A DNA stretch of 64,000 bases, taken from Paenibacillus polymyxa. GTDB taxonomy: Bacteria > Bacillota > Bacilli > Paenibacillales > Paenibacillaceae. This document shows positions 8,953-17,087 of this stretch, one piece after another (the stretch's first letter is position 1; each line of letters starts with the position of its first letter). The notes under the pieces are model-generated. The model was not told the DNA's origin and did no database searches. It worked only from the letters and a program-made list of their open reading frames with translations. The stretch spans positions 372,001 through 436,000 of the forward strand of contig NZ_CP049783.1 of the NCBI RefSeq assembly GCF_015710975.1, in the 5' to 3' direction. The translations under genes and the position numbers were made by a program.

Positions 8953-9741
8953 ATGAAATATAACCGTTTGCTATGCGCTGGAATCGCTGTTTCTTTGCTG
9001 AGTATTACTCCTTGTCCCATTCCATATACGAATGCACAAGACACATCATACGCCTCTCCCGCTCCTACAAAGGGAAGAGCCTATTACGAAGAACGGGGCG
9101 ACATTGTATGGGAAGTTCCTACCCATCGTAAGCTTATCGCTCTCACATTCGATGACGGACCGGACGAAAGCAATACGCCTGCCATTCTTGATTTACTTCA
9201 GAAATATGATGCGAAAGCGACCTTTTTTGTCGTCGGCAGCCGCGTAGAAAAGCTGCCACACCTTGTAAAACGGGAACGAGAGGAAGGACATGAAGTTGGC
9301 AACCATACCTTCCTTCATTCATCCTTTCAGTATATTTCCCGCAATAAAGCTCTGTCCGAATTGAATCAAGGTCAGGCCAGTATCGTTCAGGCAACTGGAG
9401 CAGGGACCCATCTATTTAGACCACCAGGCGGCTCCTATAACGATACACTGGTCAAGCTATCCAAAGAGAAGGGACTGAAAATTATTTTATGGTCCTGGCA
9501 TCAGGACACCCTAGATTGGCGTAAGCCCGGTGTACACCGTATCGCTGATAAGGTGCTTCGCAATGCCCGTAACGGTGATATTGTCCTCATGCACGATTAT
9601 GTACATCAAAGTACACAAACCGTTGATGCCTTGAAGATTATTCTCCCTGAGCTCAAGAGAAGAGGTTATTCTTTCGTCACTGTATCTGAATTACTCTCTA
9701 ATCGAGAAAAGCCGGATGGGCTGATTGAAGTGAATAAGTGA
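8953..9741 (+). CDS. Secreted polysaccharide deacetylase (NodB homology domain)
   Basis: 262 residues with an N-terminal signal peptide (hydrophobic core about residues 7-20). The NodB/CE4 motifs are complete: TFDDGPD with the catalytic base and metal-binding Asp (about residue 69), HxxxH-type metal site (GNHTFLHSSF), RPPGGSYN, the W-rich LWSWHQDTLDW motif and the LMHDY motif near the C-terminus. It should remove N-acetyl groups from peptidoglycan or another cell-surface glycan, like PdaA/PgdA-type enzymes. Substrate cannot be fixed. Confidence 0.93.
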   Translation: MKYNRLLCAGIAVSLLSITPCPIPYTNAQDTSYASPAPTKGRAYYEERGDIVWEVPTHRKLIALTFDDGPDESNTPAILDLLQKYDAKATFFVVGSRVEKLPHLVKREREEGHEVGNHTFLHSSFQYISRNKALSELNQGQASIVQATGAGTHLFRPPGGSYNDTLVKLSKEKGLKIILWSWHQDTLDWRKPGVHRIADKVLRNARNGDIVLMHDYVHQSTQTVDALKIILPELKRRGYSFVTVSELLSNREKPDGLIEVNK

Positions 9742-9856
9742 AAGAGCAAAATAACATGAACTAAACACAAATATTTCAAGAAGAATTAAAGTGGGCTCGC
9801 CGTTGACTATGCAAAAAATATGCAGGATCGACATGGGAATTAGATAATACAAGAGA

Positions 9857-9887
9857 CCTCTCACAAGTTTATTTAACTTGTGAGAGG
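9857..9887. terminator. Terminator-like hairpin between convergent genes
   Basis: CCTCTCACAAGTT / AACTTGTGAGAGG forms a 13-bp perfect stem with a 5-nt loop. U-tracts are poor on both sides, so strength is uncertain. Confidence 0.65.
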
Positions 9888-9942
9888 AGAAATCGCAACC
9901 TGAATAGTGAGTACCGCATCTTATTTTACATAGCTATACTTC

Positions 9943-11268
9943 TCAGTCCAATGTTTTGGAGGCCAGCCATTGCATCATTGTTGTTTTCTTTCCGTTAATC
10001 AGCTTTGATACTTCATTGTTATATACGTAAATCCAGGACCAGTGGCCATTATATTCATACGGTGTTTTGTCGCTCTTCTTGTACAAACCAGAAGTATCCA
10101 CTACATTATCAAACAACGACATATGGACATCCTTTGCTCCCGCATTCACCAAACGGTTATAGGTCGGAATCATGTAATCGTTGGGTGGAACTACGGTGTC
10201 GGTTTTGGCGGCGACAAACCAGATCGGCAGGTCCTTCATGTCATTAATTTGTTCATCGGTGATAAGGCTATCCTTCAAGGCTTCACACGCCACCACAGCT
10301 GCTGCAAAATAGTCTTTATAATCACGGATCAGCAGCATAGTCATGTATCCTCCGTTGGAGTCTCCGCCAATGTAGATTCGATCTGTATCAATGTCTTTGT
10401 TTTGAGCCACGTATTCCTTAATTAAGGACATCAATGCTTGCTCGTACTTCGAGGTTCCGTCTCCAAAGCCTGTAAAACCATCCATCCAGTAGGTTGGGGT
10501 CTGAGGTGCCAGCACATAAGCCCCGCCAAAATAAGATTGAATATCCTTAGAAGCAAAATTCGCTGCCTTATTTCCCGAAATTGGAATCGTCGGATCTGTA
10601 CCTCCCTCTCCCATACCATGCAGCCAGATCACCAAAGGGTTCTTCACTTTGTCTTTTGCTGGTGCGTAGTTCGCGTAAGTTAAAGTAACCCCATCAAATG
10701 TAGCTTTGCCAGTTGTAAACTGATCAACAAGCTTCCGGATTTCACCTGAGGAAGTATCAATCTTCAATCCGGAAATTGTTCCTGATTGGGTTTTAATAGC
10801 CTTTTGCTGCGTGATCGTATATTTGTTATCATTCCATCCGTTAAACCCGGAACCTGCATCATAATGAATAGCGGAACCCAAAGTTAAGGACGGACCGATT
10901 TCCATTTCCAGCACAACGTAGCTTCCGGTTTTCTTTACAGGGTTGCCGCTTTTGTCCGATACATAGGCCTTGGTGACCTTCCTGTTACCTTTTTCAATAA
11001 AGGAATTTACCAACCTATTGTCGCTTCTTTCCACATGTACCTTAAATGTATCGTTTGTTATCGCATCTTTGGGTACTGGCTTACCCAGGTTAACAATGAT
11101 CTTCGTAATGGCTGCTCCCCAATCCTTCACCTCCGCAACCGTCCGGTATGAGGTGGGCTGTACCTTGGCATCCTTGGCCCATGCACCGGAGTTGAAAGCA
11201 AAGGTCGTACTGACAGCTAAAGTGAATAACATAGATGTTTTAGCAACCTTTTTAAACTGTTTAAACAT
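9943..11268 (-). CDS. Secreted esterase with N-terminal Ig-like domain and alpha/beta-hydrolase domain
   Basis: 441 residues: signal peptide ending about AWA (residue 31), an N-terminal beta-rich domain to about residue 190, then an alpha/beta hydrolase of the PHB-depolymerase/feruloyl-esterase type. The oxyanion-hole motif VIWLHGMGEGG and the nucleophile elbow GGDSNGGY (Ser about 304) are clear; the acid DTVVPP and a late His (NGHWSW) complete a plausible triad. It likely releases acyl groups from plant polysaccharide or hydrolyses polyesters outside the cell. Confidence 0.88.
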   Translation of the reverse strand: MFKQFKKVAKTSMLFTLAVSTTFAFNSGAWAKDAKVQPTSYRTVAEVKDWGAAITKIIVNLGKPVPKDAITNDTFKVHVERSDNRLVNSFIEKGNRKVTKAYVSDKSGNPVKKTGSYVVLEMEIGPSLTLGSAIHYDAGSGFNGWNDNKYTITQQKAIKTQSGTISGLKIDTSSGEIRKLVDQFTTGKATFDGVTLTYANYAPAKDKVKNPLVIWLHGMGEGGTDPTIPISGNKAANFASKDIQSYFGGAYVLAPQTPTYWMDGFTGFGDGTSKYEQALMSLIKEYVAQNKDIDTDRIYIGGDSNGGYMTMLLIRDYKDYFAAAVVACEALKDSLITDEQINDMKDLPIWFVAAKTDTVVPPNDYMIPTYNRLVNAGAKDVHMSLFDNVVDTSGLYKKSDKTPYEYNGHWSWIYVYNNEVSKLINGKKTTMMQWLASKTLD

Positions 11269-11368
11269 GATGTCTTACCTCCTAGATCCATTAATAAAAC
11301 GCTTACATTATTAATTTTAACGATTTTTTTATTTGCATCCTGCCTTTTATTAGCCTAATTCAGGTCAA

Positions 11369-12250
11369 TTACTGACTCCTTGCTTCAGAAAGCCTCTTGT
11401 GCTTTTTACGATATTGATGAGGCGTCACGTGATAAACCTTTTTAAATACCCTGGCAAAAGACTTCTCGTTCGGAAATCCGTGTTCCAGCGCAATTTGTAT
11501 AATAGAATGGTCTGTATTCATAAGAACACGGAAAGATTTCTCCAGACGGATGGCGTTGATATATTGAAAGAGTGTCAACCCTACATGCTTTACAAAAAAA
11601 CGGGACAAATATTCGGGAGACAATCCAAAAACCTGAGCGATGGAATCCAGCGATAGGCTCTGATCGTAATTTTCTTTGATATAATCAGTTATCAATGTCA
11701 GCCGCTCCAAATATTTATTCGTGTTAAAGCCAGGGAGCGATTCGTTGTCAATTTTAAAATGCATTAATAAAAGGTACACCAATCTATAAGATAGAGACGT
11801 TAAGTGAATATGTATTAAAGGGTCATTGTGCTGGTTGAGGTAAGCCACAAATAATGTGTTTAACAGATCACGCAGCTCCTCAAAATGCTGTAATCTCTGC
11901 TCGTTGGTTTCGAAAATGGATATACAATCAAATAAAATGGGATTACTATCCTTTATATTTTCTCGAATAAATCCTGAAGGAATCAGAACAGTTATAGCCT
12001 GTCTACCTTGGCCCTTAGCCACAGAAAAGGAATGAATAGCATTCGAATTAATGAGCACAATATCTCCTTCTTTGGAGCTATAATTCATGCCATCTATATA
12101 GATATTGTCGATTCTTCCTGAGAGTACATAGGATATTTCGATGCTGTCGTGCCAATGCCTAGGTATGTATGCTGGTTCATTGGAGGAATGAGCTATAATT
12201 TTTAATGGAAAATGATTGTCTGCCTGGACTAGCTCATATTTGTATTCCAA
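11369..12250 (-). CDS. AraC-family transcriptional regulator with cupin domain
   Basis: 293 residues. The N-terminal half is a cupin-type sensor (RHWHDSIEISYVLSG, then GDIVLINSNAIHSF). The C-terminal 100 residues carry two helix-turn-helix motifs (LDSIAQVFGLSPEYLSRFFV and IQIALEHGFPNEKSFARVFK, followed by TPHQYRKK). It lies upstream of and in the same direction as the esterase gene, so control of a carbohydrate-degradation function is plausible but not shown. Confidence 0.93.
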   Translation of the reverse strand: MEYKYELVQADNHFPLKIIAHSSNEPAYIPRHWHDSIEISYVLSGRIDNIYIDGMNYSSKEGDIVLINSNAIHSFSVAKGQGRQAITVLIPSGFIRENIKDSNPILFDCISIFETNEQRLQHFEELRDLLNTLFVAYLNQHNDPLIHIHLTSLSYRLVYLLLMHFKIDNESLPGFNTNKYLERLTLITDYIKENYDQSLSLDSIAQVFGLSPEYLSRFFVKHVGLTLFQYINAIRLEKSFRVLMNTDHSIIQIALEHGFPNEKSFARVFKKVYHVTPHQYRKKHKRLSEARSQ

Positions 12251-12345
12251 GTTTGTCGCTCCTCTCAGATGTGAACATCATAATAGAAGAAACGGCTTCG
12301 ACAGGTTGTCTAAACCGCCATATTTAACCTTCCTGTCTCTATAAA

Positions 12346-12411
12346 CAAAAAAACCTAAGATAACAAAATACATAAGATCCTTGGATCTTAGCATTTGGTT
12401 CCTTAGGTTTT
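12346..12411. terminator. Long inverted repeat in the AraC upstream region
   Basis: AAAACCTAAG (from 12350) pairs with CTTAGGTTTT (to 12411); inside, AAGATCC and GGATCTT form a second stem. The A/T-flanked palindrome looks like a bidirectional terminator isolating the AraC gene from the remnant genes to its right. Confidence 0.6.
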
Positions 12412-12518
12412 GCCTGCGTAACAGTAACAATCCCAGTGCTATTCATTTTCAATTAACTAAGCTAAGTATATAGAGGGTTGAAATTTATGTCAACGCTTTC
12501 ACTTAAGGCGTCTAACCC

Positions 12519-12620
12519 TCAACTAGCGGCGATGTCCTTTAGCTTCATATGCCCGTAGCTCTCCAGCCACATCTGTTTTGCCTTATGCTGCTCGGTATCT
12601 CTTTCTGGTCGTTTCCCCTA
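12519..12620 (-). pseudogene. Phage small-terminase-like N-terminal remnant (copy 2)
   Basis: Translated on the minus strand this stretch reads RPERDTEQHKAKQMWLESYG then HMKLKDIAAS and a stop. It matches the N-terminus of PBSX-type (XtmA-like) small terminase subunits and the copy at 13613-13516. It has no evident start codon and stops where the helix-turn-helix should continue. Confidence 0.6.
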
Positions 12621-12621
12621 A

Positions 12622-12655
12622 CAAAAAAGAACGAGCTTCCATAGCCCGTTCCTTT
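12622..12655 (-). terminator. Terminator of the LysE-type pseudogene
   Basis: On the minus strand GAACGGGCT / AGCTCGTTC forms a stem with a 5-nt loop followed by six T residues, just after the stop codon at 12658. Confidence 0.8.
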
Positions 12656-12657
12656 AT

Positions 12658-13280
12658 TTATGATCCTGTTTTTTGAACTTTGAAGATCATATTTAAACCA
12701 AAACCAATCAGCACGAGTCCCGTGACCTTATCGATCATATTTTGAACTTTAGGTGACATTAACCAACTTCTTATGTAACTTAACAATAATACGATTGTAG
12801 TAAACCATATAATCGAAAGTAGAGCATAAAGAGAGCCCATCAGTAAAAACTGCAAACTGGGATTATAGCCCGGTAGAACAAATTGCGGTAAGAACGTGAG
12901 AAAAAAAATAGCAACCTTCGGATTGAATGCATTGGAAACCAATCCTTGTGTAAACGCTGATTTTCTAGAATTCTCTTGCTTCTCTTGAACCAAATTACTC
13001 TTTCCTTTTTTATAAAGGAAGACAGCCCCATATATATCAAGTAAACTGCCCCTGCATATTTGACTACCTCAAATGCTACAGCCGACTTCATTAATATGAT
13101 AGAAAGCCCCAATGCGGCTGCCAATGTATGAACGAGAGCTCCGCTAGTTAAACCTAGTGCAATTTTGAAACCATCCTTCTTGCCATCAGTGAGAGTTCTT
13201 TTCGTTATTAATGCAAAATCAATCCCTGGTGACATGACAATAAAGATGAGCAGTATCGTAAATGCCAATATATCATTCAT
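12658..13280 (-). pseudogene. LysE/RhtB-type amino-acid exporter, frameshifted
   Basis: The first frame (start 13280) covers the N-terminal half (VMSPGIDFALITKRTLTDGK, helices 1-3); the second frame, ending at 12658, covers the rest (VSNAFNPKVAIFFLTFLPQF, last three helices). Adding one A to the run of six at 13006-13011 would restore one 207-residue protein of the LysE/RhtB family, which exports amino acids or homoserine lactones. As given, the gene is broken. The indel lies in a homopolymer, so a sequencing error remains possible. Confidence 0.85.
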
Positions 13281-13337
13281 AATGTGCCTCCAGATGAAAT
13301 TTCAGATACACAATACTAACGCGTTATCAGCTATATT

Positions 13338-13613
13338 TCAATACCTAACATTCATCCTTTTGAAGCTAATGCGCCACTCGTACGATTTTAAGAATCTTCT
13401 GAAAATAAGATTTTTTTGTAAATAATGTTTTTTTGATAACAGAAAATAATCAAAGTCTCCTACCAGCGGTTCATAGACTTCCCTTTGCGAACCAGACTTT
13501 TCAGGAACAGAAAGAGCAGCGGCGATGTCCTTAAGTCGCATCGCCCCGCTGCTCTCCAACCACATCTGTCTGGCTTTGTCCCGTTCAGGGATTCTCTCTC
13601 TAGGCATTTCCAT
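13338..13613 (-). pseudogene. Phage small-terminase-like remnant (copy 1)
   Basis: The first 40 residues (PERDKARQMWLESSGAMRLK, then DIAAALSVPEKSGSQRE) match the N-terminal DNA-binding part of PBSX-type small terminase subunits. The remaining 50 codons show no such similarity and probably read through unrelated DNA. It is not related in sequence to the prophage's own small terminase at 46172-46795, so it comes from another element. Confidence 0.6.
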
Positions 13614-13705
13614 ATCTCAGGTCTCTGAATAATTAGACAAACTGACCGGATAAAAGACATAAACCTTAAACCTTTTACTGAATAAGCTACTACTAAGCAA
13701 CAATA

Positions 13706-14449
13706 TTAAGGCGTCAACTTTAATATTGTCATAGTTGTATTAATATTATTGTGCAACTGAGCAGGAGTTGCATTGGCATTTACCAGTTGTATTGTAGTTG
13801 GAACTGTTGTAACGGTTATAATAACTTCAGCTGCGGTAGGTCCCCCACCATTGCCTGAAAAAGGTAAGGGTGTTATAGGAGTTCCGTTAACAGTGAGATT
13901 GAAGTCCGCATCACCTTGGTTGTGGATAGAAAATGAGATGAAGTAGCTCCCCGTCTCGTTAATCGTTATCGTTGGAGATGGAGGAGTAAAAGTAAATGCA
14001 CCCCCAACATTCGCTAAAACCCCAGTAAAGGTAATGGGTGAGTTACCCGGAACTGTGTCAGTCCCCGTACCAGGATCTGCTCTGAAAACACTTAAGAAGT
14101 CTGATATCCCGACGCCTGCAGGCCCTGCTGGCCCCGTAGCTCCTGCTGGTCCTGCTGGCCCTATTGCTCCTGCTGGTCCTGCTGGTCCTACTGCTCCTGC
14201 CGGTCCCGTTGCTCCTACTGGCCCTGCAGGGCCAGGAATTCCTTGGAAACCTTGTAGCCCTTGCTGACCTTGAGCACCTGGAACTCCCTGTGGACCTGGC
14301 AGTCCCTGGGGTCCTTGAGGTCCTTGAGGTCCTTGAGGCCCTTGAATTCCTTTAACAATGACCTTCGGCAAAACTTTGAATTTTTTAACTGAACATCTTC
14401 TAAATTTTCTCCGATGCATTTTCTTTTGCCAACAATAATGTCTAAACAT
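13706..14449 (-). CDS. Collagen-like repeat protein with C-terminal jellyroll-type domain (BclA-like)
   Basis: 247 residues: a short, very basic N-terminus (residues 1-33), 26 uninterrupted Gly-X-Y triplets (about 34-112; GPQ-rich first, then GPA/GAT-rich), and a C-terminal domain of about 135 residues of beta-rich sequence ([20 protein letters not shown]) resembling the trimerising domain of BclA exosporium glycoproteins. It should form a trimeric stalk on the spore or cell surface. No classical signal peptide is seen, which suits assembly on spores from the mother cell. The repeat DNA is GC-rich and itself repetitive. Confidence 0.85.
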   Translation of the reverse strand: MFRHYCWQKKMHRRKFRRCSVKKFKVLPKVIVKGIQGPQGPQGPQGPQGLPGPQGVPGAQGQQGLQGFQGIPGPAGPVGATGPAGAVGPAGPAGAIGPAGPAGATGPAGPAGVGISDFLSVFRADPGTGTDTVPGNSPITFTGVLANVGGAFTFTPPSPTITINETGSYFISFSIHNQGDADFNLTVNGTPITPLPFSGNGGGPTAAEVIITVTTVPTTIQLVNANATPAQLHNNINTTMTILKLTP

Positions 14450-14635
14450 AATTAATGGTCACCTCCAAAGTCTAGTCAAATTAGCTTATTGTGCAATTAA
14501 CCAAAAAGATTGGGCTGTTGACTTCATCTAGGAAAAGATAGGCATAGGCCTGTCCGTATGCTCCAACTCGTTGGTCATGATCTTAAACCTCTGTGACCGC
14601 CCACCTGTTCTCGGCGTGTGTTGTATGCTTTTCCA

Positions 14636-14670
14636 ACAAAAAAAGGACTAGCTCAACAGCTAGTCCTTAA
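14636..14670 (-). terminator. Terminator of the intact LysE-type gene
   Basis: AAGGACTAGCT / AGCTAGTCCTT is an 11-bp stem with a 4-nt loop; on the minus strand a run of seven T follows. It lies 30 bases after the stop at 14699. The rest of 14450-14698 holds nothing I recognise. Confidence 0.9.
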
Positions 14671-14698
14671 TGATTGGGTTGAAAAGTACTACCTTCTA

Positions 14699-15322
14699 TT
14701 ATTTTTGGGTAAATGCGATTTTTAAGCCGATGAGTGTAAATAACGAGCCTTGAATATAATTGATTTTTTTAGAAAAGGATGGATTTCTCCGTAGAAAGGA
14801 GCCTACTTTTCCAGCAAAAATACTTATCAAAATAAAAAGCACTAAAGTTTGCATTAAAAATACCACTCCAAGAACTAGCATTTGAATAGAAACATTACCG
14901 CTTTCTTGGTTTACGAACTGAGGAAGAAAAGCCAAGAAAAAAAGTGATATTTTTGGATTCAACACATTCATGATGACACCTTTTTTATACAATGATTTGT
15001 AATTCAAGGTATCACCACTCTTGAGTTCAAAACTCGTATCTTTTGCTCTAAATGACTTATACGCCAAAAATAATAGATAAGCTGCTCCAGCGTATTTGAT
15101 TACTGCAAATGCCAAGGAAGATTGATAAATTATTGCTGCGAGGCCGAAGGTTGCTGCAAAAATATGAACCAACAATCCCGTGCAAAGGCCTAAAGTAGTA
15201 AATATCCCTGCATTCCTACCTTTTGCTATGCTCTGTGTCAGAGTGAACACGTTGTCGGGACCCGGCATAATGGTGAGAACAATTGCTGCTCCCAGAAAAG
15301 CTAATATAGTTTGAAGCTCCAC
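14699..15322 (-). CDS. LysE/RhtB-family amino-acid exporter
   Basis: 207 residues, six hydrophobic segments, with the family's N-terminal TIMPGPDNVFTLTQSIAKGR motif and the central MNVLNPKISLFFLAFLPQFV motif. It exports amino acids or similar small molecules across the membrane. It is an intact relative of the frameshifted gene at 12658-13280. A ribosome site (GGGGGAAG) precedes the ATG. Confidence 0.92.
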   Translation of the reverse strand: MELQTILAFLGAAIVLTIMPGPDNVFTLTQSIAKGRNAGIFTTLGLCTGLLVHIFAATFGLAAIIYQSSLAFAVIKYAGAAYLLFLAYKSFRAKDTSFELKSGDTLNYKSLYKKGVIMNVLNPKISLFFLAFLPQFVNQESGNVSIQMLVLGVVFLMQTLVLFILISIFAGKVGSFLRRNPSFSKKINYIQGSLFTLIGLKIAFTQK

Positions 15323-15467
15323 ACAACTTCCCCCTTTGGATAATTTGCATATATACTACACCACAATATGTATAGAAGCTATTAGAGCAAATGATTGATG
15401 TAAACTGCCGAATTACAGAAACTCCGCTGCAAGCTACATGAGCACTCATGGTGTAGCAATGGTATAG

Positions 15468-15494
15468 AAAAGGGCTCCCTCTCGGGAGCCCTTT
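15468..15494 (-). terminator. Probable native terminator of groEL
   Basis: AAAGGGCTCCC / GGGAGCCCTTT forms an 11-bp stem with a TCTC loop. It lies just downstream (minus strand) of the last codons of groEL and was presumably separated from the groEL body when the phage integrated. Confidence 0.7.
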
Positions 15495-15499
15495 AAATA

Positions 15500-15575
15500 G
15501 CGGTATTACAGGGTTTTGAGACCCTTATTACATCATGCCGCCCATGCTGTTTTTGCCTGTGTTATTTATGAAAAC
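15500..15575. other. Likely attL: prophage/chromosome junction in the 3' end of groEL
   Basis: The left boundary of phage genes lies here, and the sequence on the minus strand changes from phage-like to the terminal Met-Gly-Gly-Met-Met-stop codons of GroEL plus its terminator. The integrase gene is at the far right, as expected for two opposite ends of one prophage. Near-identical 13-mers TG(T/C)TATTTATGAA at 15560 and 15601 may be integrase arm sites. The exact core cannot be set without attR. Confidence 0.6.
15528..15551 (-). pseudogene. groEL: 3'-terminal codons of groEL left by phage integration
   Basis: Minus-strand translation gives NSMGGMM and a double stop (TAA TAA). The GMGGMM tail is diagnostic of bacterial GroEL. 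Upstream codons (INNTGK) do not look like GroEL, so the homology starts within a few codons of the end. The rest of groEL should lie right of the prophage, beyond 64000. Confidence 0.65.
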
Positions 15576-15642
15576 ATATGAACACAAAGGTTTCTTGTTG
15601 TGCTATTTATGAACTAATAAGAACCAAAAATACTGTATTGCG

Positions 15643-15891
15643 TTAACATTCGGTTAACGTGTTAACATCCCCTCTTGGTTTTAAAGCATCCTTTAATCCC
15701 TGTTGGTAAGCTGATCTACAATAAATATCCCCTTTTATAATGTATAAATCTTCAATCTCCTCAATGATATCCACGCCGACGTTGTAATCATCGTGCAAAC
15801 TGTTCAGGATTACTGCAAGCCTTTTATGTAACAAGTCCTCGCTCCGCTCGCAAGCCTCCATAATAGTAGTTACTCTTTTTAACTGTATCAT
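15643..15891 (-). CDS. Small phage protein of unknown function
   Basis: An 82-residue acidic, helical protein. The ATG at 15891 has a GGGAGAG site eight bases upstream, better than the more distal start at 15930. There is no recognisable domain. It is the phage gene closest to attL. Confidence 0.55.
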   Translation of the reverse strand: MIQLKRVTTIMEACERSEDLLHKRLAVILNSLHDDYNVGVDIIEEIEDLYIIKGDIYCRSAYQQGLKDALKPRGDVNTLTEC

Positions 15892-15919
15892 CCCATTCAC
15901 TCTCCCGACTTCCGATGCA

Positions 15920-16043
15920 TTTACTGACAATCATTTTTCATGTATACTCACTGTGACTATTTTTCCGTGGGATCTAACTTGGCTATCCTGGCAGGGATGC
16001 CAACCCACATTCGAGCGCCTCTCTTTGGGAGGCGTTTTTTTCA
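15920..16043 (+). ncRNA. Candidate small RNA with own promoter and terminator
   Basis: TTTACT (15920) and TATACT (15943) are 17 bases apart. About 45 bases downstream a hairpin TTGGC-ATCC / GGAT-GCCAA appears (near 15978-16002), then a strong intrinsic terminator GCGCCTC / GAGGCGT with seven T residues (about 16015-16042). No good coding frame fills this roughly 90-nt transcript. It could regulate lysogeny genes or act as an antitoxin RNA; its target is unknown. Confidence 0.4.
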
Positions 16044-16219
16044 CATCCCCTCTCGTAACAGGAACGAAAGTCCCTGTTATTTTGAGTTCTTGAATCTCTT
16101 AACCTTTTTATACCAACATCACATTATGACGTAAAGGGGAAAAATGTCGTATGATGTCGAATGCGAGTTGGGTCATCCTAGGGTGAATTTATCTTGACTT
16201 TTCCCTATATGTATGATAA

Positions 16220-16241
16220 AAGCCCAACCAAAGGCGGGCTT
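16220..16241 (-). terminator. Terminator of the agr-like operon
   Basis: AAGCCC and GGGCTT pair around a 10-nt loop, followed by TTTAT on the minus strand. The stem overlaps the stop codon of the last gene of the operon. Confidence 0.7.
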
Positions 16242-16959
16242 AGTTAATATCTAATATTTTTTTAAGCATATCAAGTTTGTTTTTAGATATAGGGCAAGTG
16301 TAGTCCGTACCCTTAAATGTAATTTCGGTTCCATAACTCTGCTCATCATACCCTGCTACTTTAGACAAATTAATAAGGTGACTTGGAGTAGCGGGAAACA
16401 GGTAAGGAAAAACCTTCTTACACTTCTTAAAGGTCAAAACAATTGCGATGTATTCATTTTGGTTATGAAAACGGGGAACATGATAATTTTTTTTGGGGTC
16501 CCACATATCAAAAAAGCAAACATCTTTCGCAGGGTAAAGGCCGACCGAAGTTTTGGTTTCGCCTAAAATAAACCGCTGTTCATCAGGTCGCTTTTTAGCT
16601 GCATCAATAAGGTCACCCAAAAATACAGAATTAGTTTTATTAACGCTAGTATAAGTTTGGGAACCACCAAAAAAAACTTTGCCGCCATAGTCTGCCGTTT
16701 CGTGTGCGGTAACATTTTTTAGATTAACCAAATTACCTGAATCCAAGCTAATAAAATCGGGAAATCCGTTTGAGAATTCCCCGAGTGTAGTTGGAACTGT
16801 ATAATTACCGCTGGTTGTGAAAAAAAACGGTATTTCATAGTTGGATTTTGGCTTCCAGTTTTCGATGGCTATTAGATCGCCCTCAAAAAAAGAAAATCTA
16901 TCTCCGTAACTACCATCCGACATAATCTCAGGTGCAAAAATCTCTCTGTTGTTGTCCAT
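16240..16959 (-). CDS. Tandem LytTR-like DNA-binding protein of an agr-like cassette
   Basis: The 239-residue protein contains two related halves. Each starts with a D-L/V-x-x-x-(E/D)-x-W-x-P-K-x-N-Y block (about residues 28 and 145) and ends with a strand pattern like the LytTR domain of AgrA (second copy: TPSHLINLSKVAGYDEQSYG, then TEITFKGTDYTCPISKNKL). There is no receiver domain, so it cannot be phosphorylated as AgrA is. It follows agrD by eight bases. I infer that it is the transcriptional output of the cassette. The LytTR assignment rests on pattern reading and should be tested by profile search. Confidence 0.6.
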   Translation of the reverse strand: MDNNREIFAPEIMSDGSYGDRFSFFEGDLIAIENWKPKSNYEIPFFFTTSGNYTVPTTLGEFSNGFPDFISLDSGNLVNLKNVTAHETADYGGKVFFGGSQTYTSVNKTNSVFLGDLIDAAKKRPDEQRFILGETKTSVGLYPAKDVCFFDMWDPKKNYHVPRFHNQNEYIAIVLTFKKCKKVFPYLFPATPSHLINLSKVAGYDEQSYGTEITFKGTDYTCPISKNKLDMLKKILDIN

Positions 16960-16967
16960 AGATCAAA

Positions 16968-17087
16968 TCATTTCTTCAGTTCTTTCGGCAGCGGTAAAGC
17001 TCCGATGATTGTTTTGCGGCTTACAGCAGCTTTGTTAGCATCTTTTACTAACTGTTTGGACACAAGACGCGCAATAGTCTTTTTCAT
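16968..17087 (-). CDS. agrD: AgrD-like cyclic peptide precursor
   Basis: 39 residues, ribosome site GGGAGGTG upstream. The N-terminal amphipathic basic helix (KKTIARLVSKQLVKDA) and the C-terminal PLPKEL motif align with staphylococcal AgrD (VPKEL). The signal region between has no cysteine; Ser23 in AAVSRKTII is the natural candidate for a lactone ring, and cleavage near Ile27/Ile28 is expected from the spacing to PKEL. Its ATG overlaps the stop of agrB (ATGA). Too short for standard gene calling but well supported by context. Confidence 0.8.
   Translation of the reverse strand: MKKTIARLVSKQLVKDANKAAVSRKTIIGALPLPKELKK

Noticed and set aside
14034..14355. Pro/Ala-rich and Leu-rich frames opposite the collagen repeats
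   Set aside because: They are by-products of the Gly-X-Y codon repeat on the other strand.
15940..16134. A 64-codon plus-strand frame near attL
   Set aside because: It runs through two hairpins including an intrinsic terminator; a small RNA is the better reading.
16190..16222. A rightward promoter (TTGACT-17-TAAAAG) antisense to the LytTR-like gene
   Set aside because: The -10 is poor and no transcript unit follows; too weak to call.
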